Assembly (NCBI RefSeq): GCF_029784165.1
Contig: NC_073695.1
Span: 192,661,357-192,725,356, forward strand
Direction: 5' to 3'
DNA length: 64,000 nucleotides
Origin: Wyeomyia smithii
Lineage: Eukaryota > Arthropoda > Insecta > Diptera > Culicidae
Every line of letters starts with the position of its first letter. The stretch's first letter is position 1. The position numbers and the translations under genes were made by a program. The notes beneath the pieces were generated by a model. That model was not told where the DNA came from and ran no database searches. It worked only from the letters and a program-made list of their open reading frames with translations. Of this stretch, positions 1-11,578 are shown one piece after another.

Positions 1-509
1 CCTGGTTCGACAGGATCCCTGCCTGGCTGCGGGGTTGAGAAATTGAACGATGGTGGCTACGTGATTCGCAAACTCACCACCTAATTTTACTTCCATGGCA
101 AGGATGTTGGCCTTCCTTTGGGCAAGTACCGGGTAGTTTGTATAATACACATCCACGATTGACGACGAATGTCACTTTGCTGTTTCTTGTTTCGCTTGTT
201 TTGGCACTTTGTGCCGGCGATAAACATCCATAATGTTCTGGATCCATGCCTGTTCTGGGAGAACGAGGAGACGAAATTGTATTAAAATAATTAATGATTG
301 GGGAAAATTTTCCACAACTATCCCGGGGGGTTTAGAAAGGATACAATGCATATAAACACTGTAATATTATAGTATAAGACAGTCTCATATTGACGGTATG
401 AGTGCTTTCGACAATATGTGATGTATATTTTTCCAATAAAAATACCCATAAAATTATAAATATGCTTTCGGAACCGCAATAAGTGTATTTGTTTTCAGAA
501 TGTTCCAAC
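1..509 (-). other. Unassigned left edge with a possible decayed ORF
   Basis: No gene is recognised. On the minus strand, from about 260 down to the window edge, one frame reads a protein-like stretch interrupted by a single TGA near 170. It includes NIMDVYRRHKVPKQAKQ and later EVKLGGEFANHVATIVQFLN. This could be the remnant of a transposon gene continuing outside the window, but I cannot assign a family. The rest (about 270-509) is AT-rich with nothing visible. Confidence 0.2.
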
Positions 510-762
510 CAGTAATAGCGTCAAATTTAGAAAATCTATAACGAGCGTCTTAGCAAAGTGATTGAGATCAATCAAAGAAATAGTTATCGGTTTCCGTTAT
601 ACTCTACTAAATTTTTTGGAAATAAATATTGAAATTCAGTCCGCAAATATATATTTCGACTGTGACATACAGTCTTCCTCAGTGCTTATGTGGACTGGTA
701 AAGAGCAAAGCGTAAATCCTGTTTTTTTATTTGTAGTAGGTAAAAATGAAAATTTAGCACCC

Positions 763-1180
763 TTAATTGGAGTTAGGTAGGGAATTATGCGGTCGATTGT
801 TTACCGTACAATGTCTGGGGTTTTTGGGAAGCAGATTGAATAGCCATGAGGGGTGATTACCTGCGTCTTTATTGAGAAGCGTGCATGAGTGTTGTTTATA
901 AATTTCTAAACTTTCAGCTACGTCTAATTTCCATAAATTATTAACGGGGCGGAGGAGGTGGATGTTATCCGAAGTTAGTGGATGTTCCTCGTTAAAAATA
1001 TGTTCAGCCACTTTTGATTTGAAAAGGTGTGGTGGGGCATTTGTTGAAACTTTACTTGCTTTTGTCACTTCTGCGAAATGTTCTTTGAAACGTATCCCTA
1101 GGTTACGTTTAGTTTGTCAAATGTAAACCATGTCACAGTGACTGCATGCAATTTTATAAATTCCAGCTTTGTTCAGGGTA
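763..1180 (-). pseudogene. Penelope-like GIY-YIG endonuclease fragment (inverted partial copy)
   Basis: The minus-strand reading repeats the C-terminal part of the plus-strand copy at 1560-1984 with few changes: from the GIY motif region through the TSDNIHLLRPVNNLWKLDV block to the NNRPHNSLPNSN tail. The YIG motif is broken: the codon for Gly after YI reads TGA near 1119, so the readable ORF starts downstream, at 1068. There is no independent start, so this is a dead fragment generated during insertion, not a gene. It shares its 3' flank with the plus copy. Confidence 0.8.
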
Positions 1181-1984
1181 TCAATAATACCTAACACTTC
1201 AAACCATCCCTTCCAGCATAAAATGGCATCCTTCCATCATATGATCCACCGCATGGAAACTTTACCTCTAAGTGAAGTAGCCAAGCTAAAGGAACTGGAA
1301 TATATTTTCGAAATTGCTAAACTTAATGGCTACAATGAAAGTATCATTCAAGCCATTGTTGATAAAAAGAAGCGTGCTCAAATTCGGAAATCTTTTACAA
1401 CACTCACCTCAATAACAGAAGATCTGAAAAGGGTAGCCGTTGAATATGACGTTAACTTGACACGCCCACTTCGTTCAAAATTTAGAAAATTTGGGATGGA
1501 TATTGTCTACACTAGTAGAAATACCCAACTCAAAACAAAATTAGGGTCTACCAAAGACCCTATAGATACCCTGAACAAAGCTGGAATTTATAAAATTACA
1601 TGCAGTCACTGTGACATGGTTTACATTGGACAAACTAAACGTAACCTAGGGATACGTTTCAAAGAACATTTCGCAGAAGTGACAAAAGCAAGTAAAGTTT
1701 CAACAAATGTCCCACCACACCTTTTCATAACAAAAGTGGCTGAACATATTTTTAACGAGGAACATCCACTAACTTCGGATAACATTCACCTCCTCCGCCC
1801 CGTTAATAATTTATGGAAATTAGACGTAGCTGAAAGTTTAGAAATTTATAAACTACACTCATGCACGCTTCTCAATAAAGACGCAGGTAATCACCCCTCA
1901 TGGCTATTCAATCTGCTTCCCAAAAACCCCAGACATGGTACGGTAAACAATCGACCGCATAATTCCCTACCTAACTCCAATTAA
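1169..1984 (+). pseudogene. Penelope-like polyprotein C-terminus: RT tail plus GIY-YIG endonuclease
   Basis: An open frame of about 270 codons, 5'-truncated: it starts at a TTG at the junction with the inverted copy, not at a real initiator. Its first part (residues about 8-35) resembles the end of the Penelope reverse transcriptase, with the SNHPFQHKMASFHHM block. A lysine-rich linker follows, then a GIY-YIG endonuclease: GIYKI near residue 138, a Cys-x2-Cys pair in TCSHC, YIGQTKRN near 152, and an RFKEH helix. The family uses this nuclease to nick target DNA for target-primed reverse transcription in the nucleus. The endonuclease part looks intact, but without the RT core it cannot act alone. 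Confidence 0.8.
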
Positions 1985-2195
1985 GGGTGCTAAATTTTCA
2001 TTTTTACCTACTACAAATAAAAAAAAAACAGGATTTACGCTTTGCTCTTTACCAGTCCACATAAGCACTGAGGAAGACTGTATGTCACAGTCGAAATATA
2101 TATTTGCGGACTGAATTTCAATATTTATTTCCAAAAAATTTAGTAGAGTATAACGGAAACCGATAACAATTTCTTTGATTGATCAGTAATAGCGT

Positions 2196-3418
2196 GCTTT
2201 TCACAACCGAAAGAAAAAGACAGGCTCTACAACATGATATCGTTAAATCAAAGTGCCCATTAGTCTGTATTATAAAAAAAAAAAAACAAAAGTGCCATTG
2301 TTTCGATTTAGTGAACATCGTCTGTAACTTTTTTTCAACATGAAGCACCACGCGCCACCGCCGTACACAATTGAGTGGAGACGCATGGTGTTCAATGGGA
2401 AACTGCTTTAATTTTAAAGAGTTGACATTCTTCTACGTTAAAAAGAAAAATAGAAGAAATGTTGTGAGATTGTGCGTGTTTCATTCAGTGCCCGGCTACG
2501 CCTATCAGAACCAATACAAATATGTGTGAAATCTTTACGAGGTTAGTATCAAAAATTATTAAACAATTGTACACCGTAACTTGGAGGCAATTTGCCGGTA
2601 ATCTTCTATTTTACTAGTACAATAAACAGAAATAAAAATCTCTGAAATAATTCAGGGTATTAAAAAAACTGACTACTCGAAAGATACCAAGCTGTTGGTG
2701 GTAGGGCATAAGAAGCAGAGCAATAACTATTCTTCGGTTTATTGTGAATAATTTGTTTGCCAAAGTTTCTATGTGTACTTTTTCACGCGGGGCCAACGTT
2801 GACATGTTTGTGTTCATGTTTCATAATTCTTTCGACAACCAGCCGAAGTATAGCTGTATGTATAATATATTTTTTTACAACCCTTTTTATATTCATAGGA
2901 AATGTTTCTGTCAGCACTTGTTTTCAGATTATAGAACCGATTTAGCAAACATTCACAATAATCAAATAAAGTTTCAAATCGAGGGACACTACTTCAATCA
3001 TCCTGAACCTATTTAAGCATTAGCACCTGTTCTGCAGAGGAATATTTCACCCGAATTCAGCACCCGAATGGCGCGTGATTATTGGGACGAAAAGACTGAT
3101 TTAAAATAATTAAGTTTTATCACAACATAATTTCCATATTTGTCTACTATTTGTATAACTTTGTCGTCTGTGTATGCAATTATTTTCGAAAATTTATCTT
3201 CAACGAGTTGAACGTGTCCGACGTTGCGTGGATTTAAACTTTCGAAATGTAAAATCATTATTATATTTAAAAAAAACTAAGTTATTTTCATCATTCAATC
3301 TGTGCAGAAAAAGAACAAACGTGACAGCCTTCTCATATTTAGCTCAAAATTGGGGGAGTCGAACATATACGATGACTATGAAAAACGTTAACATTGCTTA
3401 CTTTTGCTTTGTTGGTTA
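2196..3418. other. Unassigned AT-rich DNA
   Basis: I see no coding region, structured RNA or repeat end here. Short ORFs on both strands have no recognisable domain. A run of A (2275-2286) is the only simple sequence. Confidence 0.5.
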
Positions 3419-3427
3419 ACGGACCGT

Positions 3428-3817
3428 TCACCGGTCTAGGGCCGAACGAATTAGAGATCTCCAGCTTCTTCTGTCTTGGGCAACCGTTCTCCAGTCTCCT
3501 CGTACACCAGCAGAACGTGCATCTTCTTCCACCGCGCACATCCACCGCGTGCGAGGCCTACCACGGAGTCGACGGCCTCTTCCTGGTTCTCTACTGAAGA
3601 TAGTTTTAGCGGCTCTCTCGTCAGGCATTCTGGTTACATGTCCAGCCAAATGAAGCCTGCCCCGCTGTATTACCTTCACCATATCAGCATGTTTGTATAC
3701 CTGGTACAACTCGTGATTCATGCGTCTGCGCCACACTCCATCTTCTAGTTTACCGCCAAGTATCGATCGCAGAACTTTACGCTCAAAAACTCCGAGCACT
3801 CGTCGATCAGCGTCCAT
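3428..3817 (-). pseudogene. LINE A ORF2 C-terminal domain
   Basis: A 129-codon minus-strand frame with the C-terminal block of this LINE type: RRVLGVFERKVLRSILGG, GVWRRRMNHELYQVYK, RLHLAGHVTRMPD and RGRPRTRWM, ending in a stop at 3428-3430. The Leu-Gly-His-Val pattern and basic tail are conserved in other copies (compare about 36594-36800). Its frame differs from the preceding RT piece. Confidence 0.75.
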
Positions 3818-3885
3818 GCTTCATGTCCGTAAAGGGCCACCGGGAGTATCAGCGTCCTTTACAGCGCTAGTTTTGTGCGAGTTTG

Positions 3886-4904
3886 TTAACTACGGGACCT
3901 TAGCTGGTTACGTAGTCCGTAGAAGGTCCTGTTCGCAACTGCAACTCGTCGTTTCACTTCACGGCTCATATCGTTGTCACATGTTACAAGTGTACCAAGA
4001 TAAACGAATTCGTCAACCATTTCAAATCGTTCCCCATCTATCTCAACCTCAGCACCAACACCACGGGGACTCCCACGCTCTCTGCCAGCTACCATGTACT
4101 TCGTTCTGGCAGAGTTAATGACAAGTCCCAATCTCGCTGCTTCTCTCTTAAAAGGTACGAAGGCCTCCTCCACGGCCTTACGGTTGATACCGATGATATC
4201 GATGTCGTCCGCAAAACCAAGAAGCATGTGTGATTTCGTTATGATCGTACCGTTTTTTTCCACGTTTGTTCTTTGTACTACACTCTCAAGAGCGATGTTG
4301 AACAGTAAGTTGGAGAGCGCATCCCCCTACTTCAGTCCATCCAACTTTACGAACGCGGCTGATGTTTCGCCAGCTATCCGCACGCACGATTTTGATCCCT
4401 CCAGCGTCATACGAATCAGCTTAATTATTTTCGTAGGGAAACCGTGTTCCAGCATGATCTGCCACAGCTCGTTACTTTTCACTGAGTCGTATGCCGTCCT
4501 GAAATCCACAAACAGAACTTCCGGAACTTATCGAGGATCTGTCGCAGGGTGAAGATTTGATCCGTCGTAGAACGCCCTTGTCGAAAACCAGCCTGGTATT
4601 CGCCAACGCCTTTTTTTAGCTCATTAATCGCCTTTTTCACCTCCTCCTGTGTTGGTGGCTCCACAGCTTGTTCGTCACTCAGAATCGTCATCTTGTTCCT
4701 GCTCTGCTCAGCCAGCTCCTCACCGTTCAATAGCGCCTGAAAATGCTCCTTCCACTTGGCTGCAACCGTCGGTTTATCAGTAACACATGACCGGCACAGG
4801 GAAATACCTACTTCTGACTCTGTTGACAGTTCTATAGAATCTCCGCACGTCGTTTTGAGCATAGCTGTCCTCTGCGTTGGCGAGCACCTGCTCCACGTAC
4901 TCAC
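3886..4904 (-). pseudogene. LINE A reverse transcriptase, frameshifted and internally deleted
   Basis: Three minus-strand pieces make the RT. Piece 1 (4904-4479): WKEHFQALLNGEEL, then EEVKKAINELKK joined directly to GEYQAGFRQGRSTTDQIFTLRQIL. In the copy at 37661-37305 these two blocks are separated by the GKDGIPAELFK...CPIYKK segment, so about 65 codons are deleted near 4607. Piece 2 (4509-4327): DFRTAYDSV (motif A with its catalytic Asp) and VRIAGE. Piece 3 (4263-3886): FADDIDIIG (motif C with the catalytic Asp pair) and VDEFVYLGTL. Pieces 1 and 2 overlap, showing a frameshift. Confidence 0.8.
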
Positions 4905-5277
4905 GCTTCTTCCGACGGTGGGTTCTATTTTCGGCAGCTCTTACCACCCTGTACCTCTCTCTGTTCTGACGCGTAGCCGCAGTGAGCATGCGGCTGCTGG
5001 CACAGTTCTTCTCATCTGTCGCTCTCTGGCACTCGGCATCGAACCAGCCATTAGGCTGTCTTCCACGCGTCGTACCTACCACCTCTCTCGCAGCCGTTTC
5101 GATGGCGCCGTGGATGCTGCTCCACAGCCCATTTATGTCTTCCACTCCTTCCTCCTGCTGTTCTGCGATTCGTTGATCCAGCTCTCTGGCGAATTCTGCT
5201 GCCACGCCATCAGCTTTCAACCGCTGAATGTTAAAACGCGTCGTCCTCTCTGTGCGAGATTTCAGCACGTTCGACAA
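4777..5277 (-). pseudogene. LINE A linker between endonuclease and RT
   Basis: A 166-codon minus-strand frame rich in Arg, Glu and Ala. It has the block RFNIQRL, then NGWFDAECQRATDEKNCA and a helical RRKKREYVEQ / DVRRFYRTVNRVR stretch. The WFDxECxxxxxxKN pattern is the hallmark of the region between endonuclease and reverse transcriptase in this LINE type; copies at 31839-32150 and 35220-35480 have the same pattern. It overlaps the RT frame (4904-4479), so a frameshift lies near 4800-4900. Confidence 0.75.
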
Positions 5278-5755
5278 CCGTGCACGGATCTTACAAACGA
5301 CGAGATAATGGAATGGTCAGAGTCAAGGTTTCCGAAAAGTGCCGACCGTCAATCAGTACGTGATCGATCTGGGAGCAGGCTTCTCCATTTGGATGCCTCC
5401 AGGTTTGTTTCAGAATATTCAAACGTGGAAAATAGAAGCTAAATATGGCCATTCCTCTGGCCGCGGCAAAGTTTATCAGCCTCAGGCCGTTTTCATTGGT
5501 TGACGAGTGGAGGCTATGCCTTCCAATGACCGGACGGAAGAATTCCTCCCTCCCAACCTGTTGGTTTGCGTCTTCGATGACGACTTTTACGTTGTGTTTT
5601 GGGCACTCGCCATAGATTCACTCAAGCTTGTCATAGAACTCATCTTTGACTTCATCGGATTTGTCGTTTGTCGGTGCGTAGGTGTTGTATTTAATTAAAA
5701 TGTAGTTGCAGAATTTGCCCTCAATCCTCAACACGCATATACGGTCATCTACGGG

Positions 5756-6214
5756 CTACCCCCGAATGACTCTTGTTTTCTGATTTCCCAGCACTACGAA
5801 ACCGACGCCCCGTTCCGCTGCTTTGCCGCCACTGTAGTAGATGTGGTACTTGCAAGAATTGCGTGCAATAGGGTCTACTGCACGGAATTCCCTTGCTCCG
5901 GAATTTGGCCACCGAACCTCCTGAATCGCTGCGATTTTGACTCCCTGCCGCTGTAGTTCTCGAGCAAGCAAGCCAGCCCGCGCCGGTTCATTGAGAGATC
6001 GGACGTTCTAAGTACCCAATTTTCAATCGTTTACCTTAATCTTTTTCCGTGTTCGTAGCCTAGGTCTTTGCCGATTGATCCGTTCCGTATTTCTAAATTC
6101 GTTGTTCGTGGTTGAAGAAAGGTTTCGGTATGCTACCTTACCAGGGTCGCGATACCTACATCCTGCTGATGGGGCTGCCATCTTAGGTGTAGCTGGCGGG
6201 ATACAGCATTCCAT
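5756..6214 (-). pseudogene. LINE A endonuclease (EEP/APE) fragment
   Basis: Two minus-strand frames cover the ORF2 start. The upstream piece (6214-6023) reads ATPKMAAPSAGCRYRDPGK and NTERINRQRPRLRTR, a leader also typical of related copies. The downstream piece (5971-5756) carries the AAIQEVRWPNSG motif of the exonuclease-endonuclease-phosphatase fold, whose QE is catalytic, then YHIYYSGG and GVGFVV. The rest of the nuclease, including its GDxN and SDH motifs, is not readable before the linker. It would have cut target DNA for reverse transcription. Confidence 0.75.
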
Positions 6215-6310
6215 AATTCAGCCGCCCGCTCCGGGTCAGACGCTGTTGTATGCCGCCCCTATGGGGATACAGCAGCGTACGACCCCCAATGAGGTATATA
6301 CGAAGGAGCG

Positions 6311-7263
6311 GTTGATGAGCGTGGTTGCAAGTGTTAGATAGCAACATTTTTCGCGTGCTGAGATCGTAACGTCACAACAACCAATTATACACAGTTTGGT
6401 GCTGGAACATGTAGGAATTTTGTTTGAAATATGGATTGTAAATCGCATGGAATGCATTATATTTTTGTACTATGATAATATCAAAAACAACATGTGTCTC
6501 CCAGATATTATCATATATTACGAAATCTTTTAAAATTGACTGACGAAAACGATAACGTAGTCTCTTGTAAATCACTTTAAATGCTTATGCCTGAATATTT
6601 CGTATTTTCAACCTCTTGCGATCAACGATGGATCGTTGGTCGTTGAGTTTTTTAATTTATTTTTGACAATTGATCTGTGGATGAATATTGTCGTAAGTAG
6701 AGCGCTCAGTCATTGGTTGCCTCGCTTCATCCAACAAGCCACCGCCAGCCCCAGTCGAAAAAACGTTCTCGCCGGTGCTTTGACCTGCTCGACCGAAAGA
6801 GCGCATTCTTCAGCTGGTGCATTTGCCTCGTTTCTCGTGCCTCTGCCTCGTGTGTTAGCTCTGCTACCAGCGCGGATCTAGCTCGCACCGTCCGTGACGC
6901 TAGATTCACAGGTAGAAGGATAAAATTTGTTGGAACAGCTGAAAAGTAAACAATTACTTTTGGACAGATTGATACATTACACGTGTCCAGCCATTTGCCA
7001 ACCCAATGTAATATATTAAGGTAGGTTATAATCTGTAACTTTTATGCTCTTGCGTTTAATACTTTTAGAAAGAAATATTTCCAAAGCTTCCAAGCTGTCT
7101 AGACTAAAAACTAAACAAACTGAAAACTTGTTTGAAGAACTATACTGCTGTGGAACGCATATCAGTCCCATCTGTGTTTTTATTTAATTTAAGTTATGGC
7201 CACCATCGGTTGACGGTTCACGTCAATGTTTTTTTCAAGATAAATGTAAAAATTATATAATTT
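6311..7263. other. Unassigned DNA
   Basis: No gene is recognised. Overlapping ORFs at 6636-6949 on both strands are low-complexity shadows without a domain. Confidence 0.45.
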
Positions 7264-7312
7264 GCAGAGGCGAACCAGCCAAAGGCTGAAAGCCTCTCTA
7301 ATAAAAAAAAAA
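7264..7312 (+). mobile_element. Solo 3' terminus of a LINE-type retrotransposon
   Basis: The sequence GCAGAGGCGAACCAGCC, then AAAGGCTGAAAGCCTCTCTAA, followed by TAAAAAAAAA, forms a GAGGC/GCCTC hairpin directly before an A-run. This layout (short stem-loop plus AATAAA-like tail) is typical of the extreme 3' end of mosquito LINEs, so I read it as a strongly 5'-truncated insertion. No coding sequence remains. Confidence 0.4.
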
Positions 7313-10095
7313 TATAATTTGTTCTGCAAAATTTTCAAAAACAATCAGGTTAGTTTGTCCCATTTTAAAAGTAATCTCAATTAGTCCCATACTGGATATT
7401 TAAAAAGCAACGTTTGTATCCAAAGTTTTGATGCTTTTTAATATATTATTCTTTCTTGTTAATGTTAAGTAAAACTATACGAAAAACAATTAAAGTGATA
7501 AAAAATAGTCAGATAAAAACCGAGACAATTGTTACAGTTAGAATAAATATAAGTACCCTACACATGAAGCAGAGCAATGAAGTCGCAGTAGTCGAAGGCA
7601 CACGCAATATGCCACCAGAAACCACACTACTTTGAAGCAGTTGAAATTTGATAGCCACCGACAGTCCGCCAGTCTCTAACCAAAGCGACGCTGCTAAAAA
7701 ATGACAAGTAACAGACAGCACGGCTTATGAGGAATAAAACGAACTGTCAAACGAGAGACAGTCAACTCGATCGAGAATTTCTTTTTGTGTGAGAAGTCGT
7801 CGGGTGCACATCGCGAGTCAACCGCGGACGAAGTTACTTCTTGGTAAGAAAAAATTGTAACCTCACATAGCCACGCCATATTGAAGCCATCGTCCTCGTT
7901 GCAGAAGAGCCGGCGAACGATCAAGCCAACAACGGACAAAGTCCCGCTGAGGCATTAAAGAGAGAAAACCAAGAAAGGCCCTCCAGAGAGGTAACAAAAA
8001 TCATAAATGGATGAGAAGACACCTGTACTCACGTGGTGATTTGTGCACAGGGCTTTTTTTTCCTGTTTCTTTTTCATGTTTGTGTGCTGTGGTGCGGTGT
8101 TCCGAATTTCGGCGGCATCGGATTCGAACGGACTGTTCGGAAACGTGCAAGTCGGCACGGGAAGGACTGGAGCGGCTTGAGGATTGGTAGCTGGGAGCGG
8201 TGGCGGACTGGTGTTGCTGGACGGACGCCGTGAAGACCGGATGGCAGTCAAGTGAGCTAGACTAAGTAACGTGGGGTCGCACGGAGCGCGAAATGCCCGG
8301 CGACAAAAGTTGACAGGGAATGAAAAGCATAGGAGATTAGAGCGGGACGGGATGAAGAAGGAAGGAAAATACACAGAAGTTGTTTGGGTAGATTTGTGGC
8401 CAATTTTCTTCAATTTTTGGTAAAACCTTTTTATGATGAGGTTAGCATATAGAGAAAAACCTACAACACAATCTTCAACGAAGTTTTTGCACGAGAATAA
8501 ACAATATTTTCACACTTTCAAAGTGATTCACTTCCAGCAAGACAATAAGTTTGATAACTGTTAACAACAACAAGCGGATTCCGTGGCCATGTGACTGATA
8601 TACGATTATTTCACACGCTGTCCTTGGGTACTAAAGTTTATTTGGCTACCAAAATAAATTTCTTATTAACTTACATGATAGTCGTTACACGCAATTAAGC
8701 TCTTAAAGAATGTACAGAATTCGGAACAAAACATAACACTGTCAGGGCGAATAAAACTAGGATTTGGTGTAAAATGTTTTCACTCCTTCATTTCTTTTCA
8801 TCCGATACTGTCCTATTTTATCTAATACTGTTTACCGTGGGGAGAACAAAGCGGATTCCATATTCGTTCAATTTCATTTAACCAACCATTGTTTGACCGA
8901 AGACTCTGCTGAACATCCATTTTTTAAGTTTCATGGTGATTCAGCTGAAAATGAACGAAGAATCTCCAAAACGATGTCGGGAAATAGCATGTCATGCTCA
9001 ATGTATATCTCACTTTTTAATTATCAATACCGCAGCTGACCACTCCTAATGCAAATTAATTTTCGGAATGTTGGTTTAACACTTTCTACTACTAGAGACC
9101 AAGAAATTCACTGCATCATCCACAACTGTTGAAAGTGATGCTGCGTTATTTGTGGGAAATCTTATCGTATAGTCATTTCTCTGCTTCATCAACAAATTCC
9201 ATCGAAAAATTTGATACCCCTCACCGGAAGATAACAGCTTTCAACAAACAAAACGCATTGCGAAAAGTTGTTCCGATTTGGCATCATAACCATAACTTCA
9301 AGCGGCAAACTTTACGCCGACCGGGAAGGTGGGCTGTGCAGCAACCAATAAACTTTTCATATCATCAAACCGAATCCAGACTCCCTCGGGTCAATGATTT
9401 CCTCGTTTGACACGGCATGTTACCTGGAATATTAACATAGGAAAGTCATACACTTGCGACTACCGGAGGGGTGTTTTCGATGCTCTTTGTCTGTGTGTTG
9501 GGTGGTGGAAGAAAATGGAACCTAGAACGGTAGGAAAGCCTTCCGCATTTGTTCCTGGCAGGAAACAGCTATCTTAGTTGTTTTGCCACTACGGGAGGCT
9601 GCTAGCAGGCATTCACGATTATAATAATAACAATAATAATCATCATCAGAAGCGGATCCGGCGATGAGACGACTGTTGATGGTAGCTTTCCGGCTTTCCC
9701 CGGTATGGGGAAAACGGAAACAACAGTATCATTTCAGTTCGGTTGAATCGAGCCAAACGGTGAAAGTCGGAGCCGTTAAGGTTGGTTCACTAAATACCGA
9801 AACGCACACGGTGAACGGTCAAGTGCACCGGGCAATCCGTTCGGCTTCTGATTCTGGAGTTGGCAGAAAATCTAGTGTAGGAGGGGAAATGAAACTAATA
9901 AATGAACTCAACTCTGCTACGTTCCTTGTACTTGAAAACTTTTCACCCATCCAGCATGTTATTGTAGTTCTCACCGCAAAAGTTTGTGTTTGCTACTGGC
10001 GTGTTAGTGTGAGGACTAGAAGATTGCTGTGGGATGATTTTTTTCGTGTTGTTTAATGTACCAATATAATGTAGATGACATACAAATTGTGGAAG
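7313..10095. other. Unassigned DNA, no supported gene
   Basis: ORFs at 7694-7939, 7955-8413 (proline/serine-rich) and 9664-10056 lack recognisable domains, and the first two are on the strand opposite the only plausible transcript signals. 7740-7990 is less AT-rich than its flanks and could be an untranslated exon or old LTR, but I cannot support either. Confidence 0.4.
9618..9652. repeat. Trinucleotide microsatellite (ATA/ATC)
   Basis: ATAATAATAACAATAATAAT followed by CATCATCAT; short, imperfect. Confidence 0.7.
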
Positions 10096-10134
10096 CTAAT
10101 CTGAGTATTATTCTCTTTTTTCTTTCAGGTATGA
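10096..10134 (+). promoter_or_regulatory. Strong 3' splice site immediately followed by GTATGA
   Basis: CTAAT (10096-10100, a good branch-point match), a 17-base pyrimidine-rich tract and CAG ending at 10128 form a textbook acceptor. It is followed directly by GTATGA, which could act as a donor (zero-length exon), or by a tiny exon beginning GT-ATG with a 17-codon frame to a TAA. The 130-codon ORF just upstream (9664-10056) is not joined to it by any clear donor. Confidence 0.4.
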
Positions 10135-10934
10135 ACGATCAACATACACTCGGAGAAGATTATCTTCGTTCAAGTAAATCATAAACTAAAAAGTGTTTAC
10201 AAAAATTATTTTTCAATTATAATTGATAGTAAAAATTGGAAATAGGATTTCACTTGCTTGGTTGGAGAACGCAACTTCTGTTGAATAATTCAAAAAGACT
10301 GAACAAATCTGTTTCGATTGATTTTCTGGGAAAATGCTCTAACATCGATTGAATAGCCAGACGCTTTGGATGCATTCAGGTTCTTCTCGAAAATCTATTA
10401 GACATCTATATTTTGAAGTGTGAACTATCATGTATACACTACACTATACAGATTTAATCCTTATAGAAATCATGTTTCATCACATCTAAAACATGGAGAA
10501 CAAACTGTGATGCTTGTACCTATATACCAGTAAAACCACTTTTCGTAGAAACTCACAAATACGAATTACGTCGGCTGTACGTGAGTGCGGTTTAGACTAA
10601 CAGATTTGTCGAATTTTCATGCGTGGTAGTTGTAATCTTTTGTGGAATCATCGTTCGAAAGGAGTTATTTTTTCGACAGAGCAGTCTTTCTAGGGCATTG
10701 AAGATTTGTTACCAGGTCAGTCTTCATCAGATGAAACCTGCACACAAAATATCCTTGTTTTAAATAACTCGAGAACGTTTGCAGCTTAAAACATAGAACT
10801 TTCTGTCGTTTCTATGTCAGCTCTTTCAGATCTGAATGAAATTTTGCTGTTATTTTGACTGCCATGCGCAACTATTTGTTCGTATTAGAAATCCGACTAA
10901 CTTATTGTTAAAAACAGCATAGGGCAGAAACACA
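10135..10934. other. Unassigned AT-rich DNA
   Basis: No ORF, repeat end or RNA gene seen. Confidence 0.5.
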
Positions 10935-11064
10935 CCTTAAAGCCGTGGTGGCTCATGCCGTATCAAGAATTTCTCTCCGCCGTCCTTATAACTTCGAGGT
11001 CGTCTGCGAAGCCCATGAGTTGACTACCTCTGTTAAAAATCGTGCTTCTCGTTTTGATGTTCGC

Positions 11065-11578
11065 TCATCGGATTACACCCTCAAGAGTAACGTTGAACAA
11101 CGTGCAAAATAATCCATCTTCTTGTTTCAACCCTCTGCGTGCTTCGAATGAGCTCGATAATATCCCTGATACGCACACGTAACACATCACTCGATCCAAA
11201 GTAACTCTAAAGAGTCGTGTAAGTTTACTCGGAAAACGGTAGTTGTGCATTATTTGTCATAGCTGCTCACGATCGACTGTATCTTACATTGCCTTAAAGT
11301 CCACGAAGACGTAGTGTGTGGGTACGTTGTACTCCAAGCATTTCTGAAGAATCTGCCGGAGAGTAAAGATTTGATCGGTAGTAACGCGTGCTTGCATAAA
11401 GCCCGCTTGGCACCGCCCTGCGAATCCGTTGACTAGAGGAGAAAGACGGCAGAGCAGAATCTGGGAGAGGACTTTGTAGCCGGAGTTCAACAGCATTATG
11501 GTAGTTGCTGCATTGTAGCTGTTCGTTCTTTTTATAGATGGCATACTCCTTCCATCCGTTCTTCCGGTAATCTCTCAT
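11065..11578 (-). pseudogene. LINE D reverse transcriptase fragments
   Basis: Overlapping minus-strand frames (11578-11294 and 11544-11284) show RT fingers/palm blocks: KVLSQILLCRLSPLV, GFAGRCQAGFMQARVTTDQ, IFTLRQIL, and motif A as VDFKAM. A separate piece (11250-11065) continues with FPSKLTRLFRVTLD, FEARRGLKQEDGLFCTLFN and LEGVIR (motif B area). Frame changes and stops mark it as dead. The motif order matches copies A, E and F. Confidence 0.75.

Larger units (their letters stand above)
510..2195. mobile_element. Penelope-like element, inverted dimer with 12-bp target duplication
   Basis: A 12-bp direct repeat, CAGTAATAGCGT, occurs at 510-521 and 2184-2195 and brackets about 1.66 kb. Inside are two partial copies of one Penelope-like element in opposite orientation: a short minus-strand copy (about 522-1180) and a longer plus-strand copy (about 1169-2183). 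Each carries the GIY-YIG endonuclease end of the ORF followed by the same 3' region. Both outer ends carry the same roughly 190-bp terminal sequence, so the whole is a large inverted repeat with a unique centre. Penelope elements are known for inverted or tandem partial copies and 10-15 bp target duplications, which fits. The reverse transcriptase domain is absent. Confidence 0.85.
3419..6310 (-). mobile_element. Decayed APE-type LINE (copy A), minus strand
   Basis: Read on the minus strand, this stretch carries the ordered parts of a non-LTR retrotransposon ORF2: an endonuclease N-terminus (about 6214-5756), a basic linker (5277-4777), a reverse transcriptase (4904-3886) and a C-terminal tail (3817-3428), spread over several frames. 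The 5' end, about 6300-6180, is shared with the plus-strand LINE starting near 31070. The element is dead: frameshifts separate the parts and the RT has an internal deletion. The type is one common in mosquitoes; I do not assign a named family or clade. Confidence 0.85.

Noticed and set aside
7955..8413. 152-codon Pro/Ser-rich minus-strand ORF
   Set aside because: No domain; composition explained by a purine-rich plus strand.
9664..10056. 130-codon plus-strand ORF ahead of the 10.1-kb acceptor
   Set aside because: No domain or conserved-looking block, and no donor links it to the acceptor; kept only as a note.
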